Assembly: GCA_039707655.1 (NCBI GenBank)
Contig: CM077675.1
Span: forward strand, 419,615,162-419,679,161
Source of the DNA: Elymus sibiricus
Taxonomy: Eukaryota; Streptophyta; Magnoliopsida; Poales; Poaceae
Reading direction: 5' to 3'
Length of the DNA stretch: 64,000 bases
This document shows positions 11,150 to 22,000 of the stretch, one piece after another. Both the position numbers and the translations under genes were made by a program. The notes below the pieces were generated by a model that was given only the letters and a program-made list of their open reading frames with translations, ran no database searches and had not been told where the DNA came from. The stretch's first letter is position 1. Every line of letters begins with the position of its first letter.

Positions 11150-12307
11150 TCAGTCCTCGGTCCAATCTTCATAGTCAGGGAGGAAGCACCCGAGCTTCTT
11201 GAAAGGCTTCAGGTCCAGACGTTGAGCGATTAGCAGTGCTCGGACATCATCCCACGTGATTGGCCCATGGTAGAACATCCCTGTTGGTTCGAGGACCTGC
11301 TTCATGATCACTTGGGCAAGTTCACACTGTACGTGATAAAATTCAGCTCGGATTCGATGATCCGGTGTCTTTCCTATGCTTGTGGCCCACTTGACAATCT
11401 CGGCATCGTTGGTAGTAGCTGAGATGTGAAGGCGTTGATCATCCCTTCTGAACTCGAGCAGGTGATGCATGAGGTAGAATCCATCAGCCTTACTGTTGTG
11501 CGGTTGCTGGATGCAGCAGAAGTCGGTCTTATGACTGAAAACCAGCCCGTTCTTCCTGTGCTTTTTCACCTTGATATATCCACCAGACAGGCTGAAGGTT
11601 AACATGGCACTATCGAGAACACTCTTTATGTGCTTGTAATCCTTTTTCTTGATGTTCTTCGATGAGTCCAAGTATATAGCATGGGAGTATTCTGGGTACA
11701 GAACGATGAGGACGGCGCCCCCCCCCCCCCCCCCCCGCTGCGCAAATTTAGTACACCTCAAATTAGCCTCCATGCTTGCAAAGGAATGATTAACACTTAC
11801 GAAAGGATATGCGCGGATGACTTACGTGGGATGATAAGGCAGGAGAATCGCTTCCTTGTCCTTATTAGCGATCATGAAGCCGCCGATGTACTTGCTCGCA
11901 TAGTCACGGTGCTCTTTGCAGACATCCAAGAAGCTCTCGTGCATATGGTACGGGTCCGCGACGCAGATATATTTTATGTTCTCGATCCTGATGATGTAGT
12001 TGAGATACAGCGCATACATGCGGATGAACTGGAAGTCCAGGTTGGTCATGTGGAACATGTCGTAGATGTAGTCAAATCGCAGGATGAACTTATCTGCGGG
12101 CCATCCCTCGACGTACAAATTCCCACCCGACACCTGAGCCGCGTAAAGCGGGTATCCTGGTTTTTCCGAGATGAGAAGGCTTTTCTCTCTGGCCAGCACA
12201 TCATCATGAAGTCTCCTTAGATCATTGTTCAGTATGTCCTCTAGCGCTTTCTGAGGTAGGATCGGGTGGCAAATCCCGGGCACTCCATATGTCCTAGTTT
12301 CTAGCAC
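11150..12307 (-). pseudogene. ULP1-like (C48 protease fold) protein of CACTA 1, catalytic Cys apparently missing
   Basis: Two exons are visible. The first (about 12307-11826) ends with a GGFMIANKDKEAILLPYHP stretch and a good donor (CAC|GTAAGT at 11826/11825). The second gives VLIVLYPEYSHAIYLDSSKN, then CCIQQPHNSKADGFYLMHHL and ends DYEDWTED. This matches the ULP1-like domain often found beside TNP2 in grass CACTA elements. In active relatives the QQP...segment leads into a CGFY motif holding the nucleophilic Cys; here it reads DGFY. The intron contains a 19-C run at 11718-11736, which blurs the acceptor (perhaps TTTGCGCAG near 11742-11750). Apart from that no stop is seen. I infer a catalytically dead or repurposed domain. 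Confidence 0.6.
11718..11736. repeat. Poly(C) run, 19 bases
   Basis: An uninterrupted C run lies in or next to the intron of the ULP1-like gene (poly-G on the coding strand). Its exact length is likely unreliable in sequencing. Confidence 0.8.
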
Positions 12308-12312
12308 AAGTC

Positions 12313-12430
12313 ATGCCGAAAATCACGGAAATTTTCGGCATGACCTTTGCTAAAAAGTGGACATATGGAGCGCCTGAAATTTTCCGGAACGGAAATGAAT
12401 CAACATTCAGGCAAAACATAGGCCACTCGG
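12313..12430 (-). repeat. CACTA 1 leader block, copy A
   Basis: A roughly 100-bp stretch (GGCATGACCTTTGC...GGACATAT...GGAACGGAAATGAATC...GGCAAAACATAGGCCACTCGG) just upstream, on the minus strand, of the ULP1-like exon. A clearly related copy lies at 17413-17520 in the same relation to TNP2. It probably belongs to an intron or 5' leader. Confidence 0.7.
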
Positions 12431-12437
12431 ATATTCT

Positions 12438-12660
12438 TCGACATTCAACCAACATTGCAAACATTTTGCAACCAACATCAATTTGCAACAAACATTTTGC
12501 AACCAACATCAATTTGCAACCAACATCAATTTGCAACAAACATTTTGCAACCAACAGGAGCACATATATAACATCAATTTGCAACCAACATTCAACCAAC
12601 AGGAGCACATTTATAAATTTTTGCTACTGTTTTTTATAAATTTTTGCTACTGTTTTTTAT
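12438..12660. repeat. Short tandem repeats (TTTGCAACCAACATCAA type)
   Basis: Units of about 17-22 bp based on GCAACCAACATCAATTT and GCAACAAACATTTT recur about eight times, followed by two copies of a TTTATAAATTTTTGCTACTG unit. This AT-rich filler lies in the intron/leader of the second CACTA 1 transcription unit; 12661-13030 is also AT-rich with no other structure seen. Confidence 0.7.
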
Positions 12661-13036
12661 ACCTACAAAGCCTAGCTAGTTTTTTATTTAAAGCAACAAA
12701 ATTTGCTACTATTTTTTATTTAAAGTTTTTTATTTATACTTTGAGTTATTTCTATATTGAATTTTTTCTCTAAACTAAGATTTTCCTCTAAAATGAATTT
12801 TTTTCTTCTGTCCACAGCAAGCTTATTCTAAGCAATATGGAATAATGATAACATGATTTGTGCATTAAATTTTAGAGCAGAGAAAAATTAGAGTTGCATG
12901 AATACAGATAAGCAATATGGAATAATGAATACATATAAGCAATATGGATACTGATGAACAAGATTTGCAAATCAGATGTCATGAATTAAATCGAACAAGA
13001 TGGAATATGAACCCTACAGACCGAGCCAATTCACAC

Positions 13037-13365
13037 GAGGGAGGGAGGGAGGGAGGGAGGGGGAGGGGGGGTTACTCACAGAGAACGGCGGCGGTGCTTC
13101 CTCATCAGCGGCGAGAGGGTGAAGGGGGGCGTCGGATACCGGGGGCGTTGAGGGCAGCAAGGGCGGCGAGGTCGAGGGCGGGCCCACGCGGCGATGGTGA
13201 GGTCGAGGGAGGGCTCGGGCGTCCGCGCGGACGAGGAGGAGGTCGGAGCGGTGGGCAGGGGCGACGGCGGCGGGCAGGGGCGACGGCGGCGCGCGACAGA
13301 GAGGAGGGGGAGAGGTGGGAGAGTGGGGGGGGGGGCGGGAATGGGAGTTGGCAAAATTTGGGCAC
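13037..13365 (-). other. GC-rich probable first exon/leader of the second CACTA 1 unit
   Basis: A very G-rich stretch on the plus strand, with a (GGGA)n run at 13037-13060 able to form a G-quadruplex. On the minus strand it is Pro-rich coding-like sequence ending at a consensus donor (CTCT|GTGAGTAACC near 13070-13083). I read it as an untranslated or Pro-rich first exon spliced to the exons at 12307 and below. Coding status is uncertain. Confidence 0.45.
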
Positions 13366-13384
13366 GCGCGGCGGTTAACTCAAA

Positions 13385-13560
13385 ATAGTAGTAGCGCTGG
13401 GTTAGGACCAGCGCTATAGCTACATTAGCTATAGCGCTGGGTTAGGATCCAGCGCTACTGCTAACTTTTTTAATTTTCAGTTTTTTAAATTCTAAAATAC
13501 ACATAGCTATAGCGTTGGGTTAGGATCGAGCGCTATAACTATATTAGCTATACTTTTTAT
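13385..13560. repeat. Internal cluster of CACTA 1 subterminal-type repeats
   Basis: Four AGCGCTGGGTTAGGA-type units with CAGCGCTA partners, the same motif as at both element ends, lie here in the middle between the two transcription units. No CACTA terminus or target duplication accompanies them, so this is not the end of a nested element. The stretch 13561-13820 after it is C/T-rich filler. Confidence 0.8.
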
Positions 13561-13823
13561 TATTTTCCTTTTCTTTTCTGTTTACTTTTCTTTTTCTTTT
13601 GTATTGCTTTCTCCCTTTTGTTTTTGTTTTTTTGTATTGCTTTCTCCCTTTTGTATTTCTTTTGTATTGCTTTCTTCCTTTCTGTTTACGACGGCGTCTC
13701 CCTCCCACACTGCGTGAATATCACCGGAACCATGCATGTGGTGGTAACATATATATCAGTTGACCGATAACGGTTACTTAAGTGCGTACACAAAATAGAT
13801 ACATATATGTAAATGATGGTTTC

Positions 13824-16800
13824 TCAGCTGCGTCGACGACGTTTCACATTGAGCTTCTTCCCTTTCTTGTTCGTTGCCGAATAATTGAGCCCCTCCTTGT
13901 GACTTTTCCGGAACCATGGAGTACGATCTTTCTTACGTAATGTAGTATTGATTCTTCTTTTCACGTATGCTTCATCGTCATCGTCATCTTCCCTCATCGG
14001 GTTGCCGTATTGGTCGTAGTCTTCCTCGTTGGCGACTCCATCCATTCCGACGATGCTCATTTTGCCTCTCCTCACGACAACACGGCTGGGATTGGTTGGG
14101 TCGGTTATGAAGAAGCATTGTGTCACGTGCTTAGCGTGTACCCATGGCTCAGTTTTGGCGATGACGTTAACGTTCACGATTGCGCTCTTTGCGTCGGGTA
14201 TAGACATGGTAGTGAAATACTTGTTTTCTCTTATGACGTCCTTAGCCCATCTGACACGGAACATCGTCGCATCGTGCAATCCAGTATAGTCAAGCTCCCA
14301 GATCTCTTTGACCCTTCCGTAGAATCTTTCAGTTGTGCCGTTGGCGTCGGTCACGCATTCAATCGTCACCCCAGAGTTCTGGTAATCAATGTCCATGTCT
14401 TTGGCCTCCATGTAGAACGTGTACCCGTTGATATCGTATGACTGATAGGTCGCGAGTTTGGGCGCGGGGCCATGTGCTAAGGCGTGTATGAGCAATCCGT
14501 CCAAACTGCCCTCTTCCGGGGGATTTTCAAGAACTTGCTCTTTGAACCAGCGCAAGAAAGTGGCGTTGTGCTCTACAGTAACTTCGTCGTCCGTCTTGAG
14601 CATCCCCTTATCACGGTACTTATTTGCGATGGTTTCTTTATGCCGTGCCACATAATCATCTACCACATCTAGGTGTTGTAGCACTACTAAGTTAGCCCTG
14701 TCGAAGTCGTTCCGTCGATCCGAGTAGTCCACGTGCAATTCCCTCCGGCCGTTGTTGTGACCTTCTCCTCCGAGCCTCCCATCGTGCTTCTTGACGGGCA
14801 AACCAACAACAGGGTCTCCGACGCCTATATAATTCTCTCAAAAGGAGATGCACTCATGCGTCAGATACCCCTGGACGATGCTCCCATCGGGACGGGACAT
14901 GTTACGAACGAATCCTTTGATGACCCCATTCATCCTCTCGAACGGCATCATGCTGTGAAGGAATGTCGGCCCGAGGTCGATGATGTCGTCCACGATGTGG
15001 ACACACAGATGCACCATGACGTCAAAGAACGCGGGCGGGAAGTACATCTCAAGCTCACATAGTATGACAACGATCTCTTCCTGTAGCCTTCGGAGCTGCT
15101 TCACACTTATGGACTTTCGAGAGATAACATCGAAGAAGTTGCAGAGACCAGTAAGCGTGTCACGGACGTGCTTGTCCATTATCCCTCTAATGGCAACCGG
15201 GAGTATCTGCGTCATCATCACGTGACAGTCATGAGACTTCATCCTGCTGAACCTTTTCTTCTTGGGGTCTAGAAATATGCTTATCTTCCCAAAGTAACCG
15301 GAACTGACTTTGATTCCCATAAGGCACTTGATGAATTGATCGATCTCCTTCGCACTTAAGGTGAAGCAAGAAGGGGGGCAATAATTCTCCTCCTTGTTGA
15401 CTTTTCTGCCCCTTTCCCCCTCCTCCGTCTCCGTCTCCGTCTCCTCCGTCGACTTTTTACGGTGGAGATCTTTCCTGATCTTCAAATCTTCCAAGTCTTT
15501 CCTTGCCTTCGGCCCATCCTTGGTCTTCTACGGCATGTTCATCAGTGTGCCAAGCAAGCTCTCGAGGACATTCTTCGTGATATGCATTTGATCAAGGCAA
15601 TGAGGCGTGTCGTGATTGGGCCAGTACTCCAAGTCCCAGAAAACATACCTCGTTTTCCATACCTTCAGTAGCGGCTCCGACGCCTTTTTCATCGTTCCCG
15701 GCGCGGGGCACTGTTCCCAGTTTTTCAACAGCTCGTTGATTTCGGCGCCGCTCCTCTTACGTGGAGGTCCTCGATGCTCAGCCAACCCATTCAATAGATC
15801 TCCACGCTTTCTCCACGAGTCATCCTTCTCGAGCCATCTACGATGCCCCATGTACACGATTTTCCCGGACCCGCCATCTTTCGTTGACGTAAGCTGCTGA
15901 GACGTTGTATCATCCATGCACCTCGTGCATCCGCAGTATCCGTGGCACACTGGCCTGCGGTGTACCCGTAACCGAGATAGTCGTGCACCGTCGTCATCAG
16001 CGCGGCTCTCATATAGAAATACTCTCCTTTGCTAGCGTCCCATGTCCATGCCGGTGTTTTCCATAACGTGTCTAGCTCCTCTTTCAGAAGCCCCATATAC
16101 AGGTTAATATTATTTCCTGGTTGTTTCGGCCCTTGAATCAGCATGCTCATGTGTATGTACTTTGTCTTCATGCACTTCCATGGGGGAGGTTGTACATCCA
16201 TACAAAGACGGGCCATGTGCTGTGGTTGGTGTTTTGGTTTCCAAACGGATTCATGCCATCGGTACTCGCACCAAGCACGATGTTCCTTGGATCTTCTGCA
16301 GCAAATCCATATACGGTGTTGAATGCTCTCCACTGGCTACCATCTACGAGGTGTCTCAGCTTCGGATCATCTCCATCGTCGGGCTTCTTCATCTCCGCGT
16401 GCCAGCGCATGAGCTTTGCTTCCTTAGGATCTACGAAATACCGCTGCAGACGGGGAGTGATCGGAAAGTACCATACAACTTTCTGAGGAGCTTTCTTTCC
16501 TGCCTTCTTGTATCGAGAAGCATTGCACACTGGACAGCTGGTTTTTTCCGCGTGCTCCCCCCGATAAATGATGCAATCGTTGATGCATGCGTGGTACCTA
16601 ATGTGCGGCAAATCAAAAGGGCAAACGATTTTCTTGGCCTCATCGACACTAGTAGGACACAGGTTCCCCGCGGGAAGAACTTTATTATGTAGATACTTCA
16701 AATGCTCATCGAGGCTTTTGTCTGTCCATTTGTTTTTGGCCTTCGTCTTTAGAAGTTCGAGCGTGAAACTCAAGCGGGTCACCTCAGGATCGCAACCGTC

Positions 16801-17415
16801 ATACAATGGAGTCTTCGAGTCTACTTCAAGTTGCGCCAGCTTGGCCTCCTCTCTAGAAGCAGCTCTCTCGCTAGTCGTACTCTTGCGAAGGAGGTCTCGA
16901 ACATGAGGGTCCTGCACGACTGCACTTAGTAGCGTCGAAGACTGCGGCGTGACCGCCGCCTCTGCTTCTCCGCCATGTCCGGACTCTTCTTCGCCGTGTC
17001 CGGAATCTTCTCCGCCGCCGTCATTTAACTCTTCCCCGCCGCCATGTCCGACGCCATCGTCTTCGTGTCGATCGGTCATCTCTTCGTCTAGCCCCATGTC
17101 GTTATTCCCTGCCATGTGGACGTCCTCATCATCATCATCTTCACTTATCCACCGAGTATAGCCATCCATGAAACCATTCATCAGCAGGTGCGCCTTCAAC
17201 CTGCCATGATCAAAAGGGTCCAAAAGGACTCCTTCTTTGCATCTTGTACACGGACATCTAATCCTAGTCCGATTATTTGCATGCGTGTCCATCACCGCGG
17301 ATTGCATGTATCGCTCCACCTTCCATCCACTCACCTTCATGACCGACTGCATGCACGGTATAACAAGCAAAAGGGTTATAAACAAAATGCATGCATGCAT
17401 CAAAGTAATATACAA
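13824..17415 (-). pseudogene. TNP2-type CACTA transposase, broken
   Basis: On the minus strand the product reads in order: a transposase-associated N-terminal domain (from about 17345, SGWKVERYM, then RCPCTRCK, a Cys-rich zinc-binding look), an acidic linker, the TNP2 catalytic domain (about 16800-15800, including GASTDGMNPFGN with the presumed first catalytic Asp), a DUF4218 region (about 15300-14840, HDCHVMMTQILP) and a DUF4216 region (about 14400-14050), ending in a basic tail with stop at 13824. Breaks are frame changes near 16175 and 15945, a TAG at about 15528 and a TGA at about 14838. An acceptor (GCATGCAG) near 17348 suggests the true exon start. This enzyme would cut and rejoin the element ends in the nucleus; this copy cannot make it whole. 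Confidence 0.9.
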
Positions 17416-17520
17416 AATTTTGCATGACCTTGCCTAAAAATAGGACATATCGAGTTTGCTCGAAATTCACCGAAACGGAAATAAATCGACATTTCGGCAA
17501 AACATAAGCAACTCGGGGGC
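17413..17520 (-). repeat. CACTA 1 leader block, copy B
   Basis: Related to 12313-12430 over about 100 bp (TGCATGACCT.TGCCTAAAAA..GGACATAT...GAAACGGAAATAAATCGACAT..GGCAAAACATAAGC). It lies just upstream of the TNP2 exons on the minus strand. Confidence 0.7.
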
Positions 17521-17639
17521 ATGTCACTCGCACAAATCTCTCCATATCCCAAACACACATATTCCCGTTCACACACATATTCCCATTCTTGAAATGAACA
17601 ACTTTTTACTCACTTATCTCCCAAGAGAGACCGATCGAC

Positions 17640-18007
17640 CGGATGAGGCCTTTCGCTACCTATAGGGATCGAAAGTGTGGATGGCTAAATAGCTAGCTAG
17701 ATCTAGTTGTTGGGGAGGAGAGATGACTCTAGGTAACTAATGGAGAGGGAGAGAGATGAACTAGCTAGATCTATATCTAATGGAATGGAGGGAGAGCCAA
17801 ATAAATGAGGTAGGGGGCATATTTATGGAGCTAGCTAGAGATGAGAAGGCCATTTATGGAGGAGGGTTATGGTGGAGGGGGGCATTAATGGGGAGAGAAG
17901 AGAGGTAGGAGGAAGAGAGAAGAAGGGCAACAATGGTGAGGGGAGAGGGGAAAGGAGGGGGAGAGAGGGCAAGGGGGGGGGGGGGAGGGGGTGAAAAGGT
18001 GGCACCA
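17640..18007. other. Purine-rich leader segment upstream of TNP2
   Basis: GGAGAGAGA-rich sequence including a 13-G run at 17973-17985 and repeated GCTAGCTAGATCTA motifs. It holds the same position relative to TNP2 that the G-rich block 13037-13365 holds relative to the ULP1-like unit. No ORF is convincing. Confidence 0.5.
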
Positions 18008-18373
18008 GCCACGCATAGGAGTAGCGCTTGTTGAAAAAACAGCACTACTGCTATGTTACTTAGTAGTAACGCTTTGACGAAAGAGCGCTACTATTAAGTG
18101 GGGCCCATTATCAGTAGCGGTTCCACGAAAAAAAGCGCTACTACTAAATTCTTAGTAGTAGCACTGTATTCTATACAGCGCTGCTACTACCAACAGTGTC
18201 GGTGGGCTCGTCGGGTCCCCCTTAGCAGTAGCGCTCTTTTCGCTTCCAGCGCTACTACTAAGTCGTTACTTGTAGCGCTGCCAAAATCCAGCGCTACAGG
18301 TAATTACCAGCAGCGCCTGTTACTTTCCAGCGCTACTGATAGTGTCCTGCCTATAAGGTTTCTCCTAGTAGTG
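18008..18373. repeat. CACTA 1 right subterminal repeats and terminal inverted repeat
   Basis: About ten AGTAGCGCT / AGCGCTACTA units in both orientations lead into the terminal GGTTTCTCCTAGTAGTG. They lie upstream of TNP2 and may act both as transposase-binding sites and as promoter. Confidence 0.85.
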
Positions 18374-18376
18374 AAG

Positions 18377-18430
18377 GCTTGGTTCACGAACCGTCAGAAG
18401 GAGATGTTCGCCCGCGACGGCATGATCTAG
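18377..18430 (+). pseudogene. Displaced last codons of the SANT-type gene
   Basis: Directly after the second AAG target duplication the plus strand reads AWFTNRQKEMFARDGMI and a TAG stop at 18428-18430. It continues the frame broken at 10153, where AAG is a Lys codon, so the CACTA element interrupts the gene 18 codons (17 residues plus stop) before its end. With the insertion the protein would instead gain two residues and stop at TAG 10160-10162. Confidence 0.85.
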
Positions 18431-18462
18431 GTGAGACCTCGGCCGCGATGGCGGTCCTTTTT

Positions 18463-18640
18463 GAAGGCTGGCTCCTGTGCCGGCCGCTGGCTTTGTTGCC
18501 GGCGACAAAACCTGTCCATTCTGAAGGCTGGCTCCTGTGCCGGCCGCTGGCTTTGTTGCCGGCGTGAAACATGTCTTTTTGAAGGCTGGCTCCTGTGCCG
18601 GTCGCTGGCTTTGTTGCCGGCGTGAGGCTGTAGGCCGCCG
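18463..18640 (+). repeat. Three tandem units of about 60 bp
   Basis: GAAGGCTGGCTCCTGTGCCG starts at 18463, 18523 and 18581, each followed by GCTGGCTTTGTTGCCGGCG. They lie in the 3' region of the SANT-type gene. Confidence 0.85.
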
Positions 18641-18950
18641 GCTGTGTTGCCGGCCGGCGTAAACTAGTGCGAACCGCGGCCGCGGCTTTAAATCCTTTGT
18701 TTCTCACTTTTGCATGGCACGGGGACAAGATGCGGCCGAAATGCGTCCGCGCGTTGGGCGCATTGCCGCTGCATCCACGAATCCGGACGGACATGACCCC
18801 GTTGCCACTCCTAAACGGATAAAATACGAACAAAACAGACGTCCGTTTGATGTCGCGCGTTGGAGTGCAACACTCGTCCAGACTCCAGTCCAGTCCAGCG
18901 CAGAGGTGGCGGCCGTCACCGAATGCCCACCGTTCTCGTGAGTCAGGCAC
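18641..18950. other. 3' tail of the Harbinger-like element merging into the STAR1 upstream region
   Basis: GC-rich sequence with the ATGCGTCCGCGCGTTGGGCG and GGACGTCCGTTT type motifs often found at ends of low-copy Triticeae DNA elements, ending near a GTTGGAGTGC at about 18862. I cannot fix the terminus because the matching left end is not seen. Confidence 0.35.
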
Positions 18951-19095
18951 GCAGAAAAGCCGCCCGCCCACCTCGGTTGGAGCCGCGAATTCTCTTGGAA
19001 AAGCTAATAACAAAAGGGGACGCGTCACATCCGACGCTACGCTCCACCCGGCGCGCACTCTCTTCCCCGTCTCTGCTCCTCCACTCCACGATCGA
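18951..19095 (+). promoter_or_regulatory. STAR1 proximal upstream / 5' UTR region
   Basis: About 145-230 bp of non-repetitive GC-rich sequence separate the transposon tail from the STAR1 start codon. A C/T-rich CTCTCTTCCCCGTCTCTGCTCCTCC-like stretch precedes the ATG, as in many cereal 5' UTRs. No convincing TATA box is seen. The promoter must either be very short or lie within transposon-derived DNA. Confidence 0.4.
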
Positions 19096-22000
19096 ATGGG
19101 CTCAGCTTCAGGTAATCCTACAGAGCAAACTCGAGATATACGCATGATTCCTACACCCATCCAATCCAATCGTGAGGCTCCTTTTCTTTGTATGGCTGAT
19201 GATCCATCGTTGCTGTGCGCTTGCAGATGATAGCAGGGAACACCTGCTGGACGTGGGCGGCCTCGCCGCCGGCGGGCCGAAGATACGGGTGCGCGGGCTG
19301 CGGCGGCGGGCGGAGGCGAGCGGCGAGGAGATCCTGCGCGGGGTGGACCTGGACGTGCCGCGCGGGGTGGTGATGGGCGTCATCGGCCCCAGCGGCAGCG
19401 GCAAGTCCACGCTGCTCCGCGCGCTCAACCGCCTCTGGGAGCCCGCCCCCGGCGCCGTCACCCTCGACGGCGCCGACATCTGCGGCATGGACGTCCTCGC
19501 GCTCCGCCGCAAGGTCGGCATGCTCTTCCAGCTCCCCGCCATGTTCGACGGTACGCGCCTGCTTGCTCGCTCCTGAAATTCTGTCGCAGAGTTGAGATGC
19601 TTAGATTTGTTTCCCCCAAAGCGTGATGAACTGATTAAAGCTGATCAGACCCATACATGTGACAATTCCATAGTGCAATCCTTGCTTAATTACTGTAAAT
19701 TCAGTTAAGTTAGTTCAAAGTTGGGACAGTACAGCTGCCTGTGCCAAAGGTACCATTCCATGATCCCAAATTCCAGAATCCAGAAGTAGTGGGGAGAGGT
19801 TTCAGATTCTTTGGACTTGCTGACAAACATAAGACCATACACCATGGGAAATTGGGAATCCTACATCATCTGAAAACCTACTATTAACTTTCGAATTTCG
19901 ATTCAACTGTACTTTAGCAAATCGCCCGACAAATGTACGGGTCGTGTTGAGGGCAGAGGATAATAGGGGTCGGCAAGCATGTCTGTGCTAGCATTTGCTG
20001 AGAATCAATATTTAATTATGATGATGGTGGTGCATTGCTGCAGTTGTTTATTTATATACTTTAGGGGGAGGTACAGGCTATTGTTAAGCTATCAGAAGTG
20101 CTTGATCCGTTGACAAAGTTAAGCCGAATCTTTCTTTGAAGATGCCAATTGAGCATTCACATTTACTCCCCCGTTTCTAAATATAAGTCTTTTTAAAGAT
20201 TTCACTATTGAACTACATACGGATGCATGTAGACATATTAGAGTGTAGATTCACTCATTTTGCTTCGCATGTAGTCCCCTATTGAAATGTCTAAAAAGAC
20301 TTATATTTAGGAACGGAGGGAGTACTTATCACTTATCACATACTAGGATGATAGGAAACTGCGAAAGTATGGTTCTTCGATTAGGATAAAACATAGCTTT
20401 ATGATGGGAGATATATGATGCCTAGATCTAGATGCAAAGTATGACTGTTGTCCCTTATGTCCACCATTAGGTAGATTGCCATGCATGCAAATGAACAATT
20501 ATCTTAGTGAAATACTTCCTCTGTTGCTAAATATAAGTCTTTTTAGAGATTTTACTATTAGACTACATACGGATGTATCTAGACATATTTTAAAGTATAG
20601 ATTCATTTATTTTGCTTCGTATGTAGTCATCTATTAAAATGTCTAAAAAGACTTATATTTATGAACGGAGGGAGTATGTTACTAGTAGTATCTAAAATTA
20701 GTTTATTGAAATCATTTCAAAAGTTCTGTTATCAAGGTGCAAGGGCAATGCAGACAGACCACCTTGATTGAACGTAACATGTACTAGTACTCCTACTTCA
20801 TACTAGGTGCAGAGAACATTGACTTTACGAAGTCTACATGCCTTGTCCATGTCCAATTGGATCCACATTTTAGATTTTACTACGCAACTGCACACCTTTG
20901 CTAGTGTCATCTGAATATTACGTGCATGATGTCAACCGGCAATATGACGGGTTGTAAACGATGTGCTAGACTTGCTCCAAACTACACAAGAAAAGACAAA
21001 TATGTAATGGCAGTATAAAACAAGAAGAAGGTGCCACGAGTATATAGTTTTCTAGCTGAGGACTCCTCCCGACTCCTCCCGTGTCGCCCCTGCGCGGCGA
21101 CCGGGGGGAACCCTAGCGCCGCCGCGTCCTCGTCCCTCCCCAGACTTCTCCTCCTCGCCGCCGCCGGGGCGCATCGTCGGGCAAAGCCCGGTCGGCGTCG
21201 GCGGCGGCGGGATCTCTTCTCCCACGGCTCGTTGGATCTGGCGCAGGCGGATCGCGGCGGTTGTTGGCGGCGCGCTGGAGGCGGGGCGCGCCGGCGCGGG
21301 CTTGGGGGCGACGGCGGGAGGCACGCTCGCGGTTTCCCCTTGGTGGTCGCGTGGGAGGCCGCTCGAGGCGCGGGGCGCGCGGCGGCGGCCCTCGGCAAGC
21401 GGTGGCGGGCGCTGGGCTCGCGGCGGCGCTCCGGCGTGTGCAGGCGGCGGTGGTCCTTGTGCGCGGTCGGCGGCTCCATCTCTGACCCGGACGGCGCGGG
21501 GGGTGGCGGCGGCCCGGCATGGCCGGCGATCTGGATGCGGTGGTGCCGGCGGCTCGCTGGTCTGCCGGAGCTCCAGGGTTCTGCCTGGTGGTGGCGGCGG
21601 CCCGTGCACGAGAGTTGGATCCCTTCGAACTGATCCGGGTGAAAACTTGCCTTCGGCTTCTGCTAAGGCCGGCGGTGGCGGCGCTATCTGCGTCGTTCCC
21701 TTCTTGAAGGCATCGCCGTGGAGAAGTTCAAGGCCACTCTCTGCTACCTCCGGGGGAAACCCTAGATCGGATGATCGGATGACGGCGGCGCTCTGGTGTT
21801 GTTACTCCTTTGGGGGCGTCATTCTTGGAGGTACACACGTGATCGAGGGACCAGAGGACGGATTCTTTGGTGGAGCGGTGCTTCATCTCACACATTGATG
21901 GCGGCGGGTCTCGGCGGCATGGCGCTGTGGAGACTCGGCGTCCGATGCACGGAGTTGGACTCGCGCAGGAGGAGGTCGCCGTCTGGCGTCATGGTGACGT

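Larger units (their letters stand above)
10154..18373 (-). mobile_element. CACTA element 1 (8220 bp, En/Spm superfamily)
   Basis: The left end reads CACTACTAGGAGAAACC and the right end is its reverse complement GGTTTCTCCTAGTAGTG. A 3-bp target duplication AAG flanks it (10151-10153 and 18374-18376). Arrays of an AGTAGCGCTGG...CCAGCGCTACTA motif fill both ends. Two transcription units run leftward on the minus strand: a TNP2 transposase (about 13824-17350) and a second unit with a ULP1-like domain and an RNase H1 N-terminal-like ORF (about 10653-13365). The TNP2 frame is broken at least four times, so this copy is no longer autonomous. Confidence 0.95.

Noticed and set aside
13385..13560. End of a second CACTA nested in CACTA 1
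   Set aside because: The subterminal-type motif is present but no CACTA terminus or 3-bp duplication was found, while 10154 and 18373 pair perfectly with AAG.
20982..21898. Several overlapping ORFs of 135-200 codons on both strands
   Set aside because: They occur in all frames of GC-rich DNA inside retroposon A and STAR1 intron 2. Composition is Arg/Ala/Gly/Pro shadow and no domain is visible.
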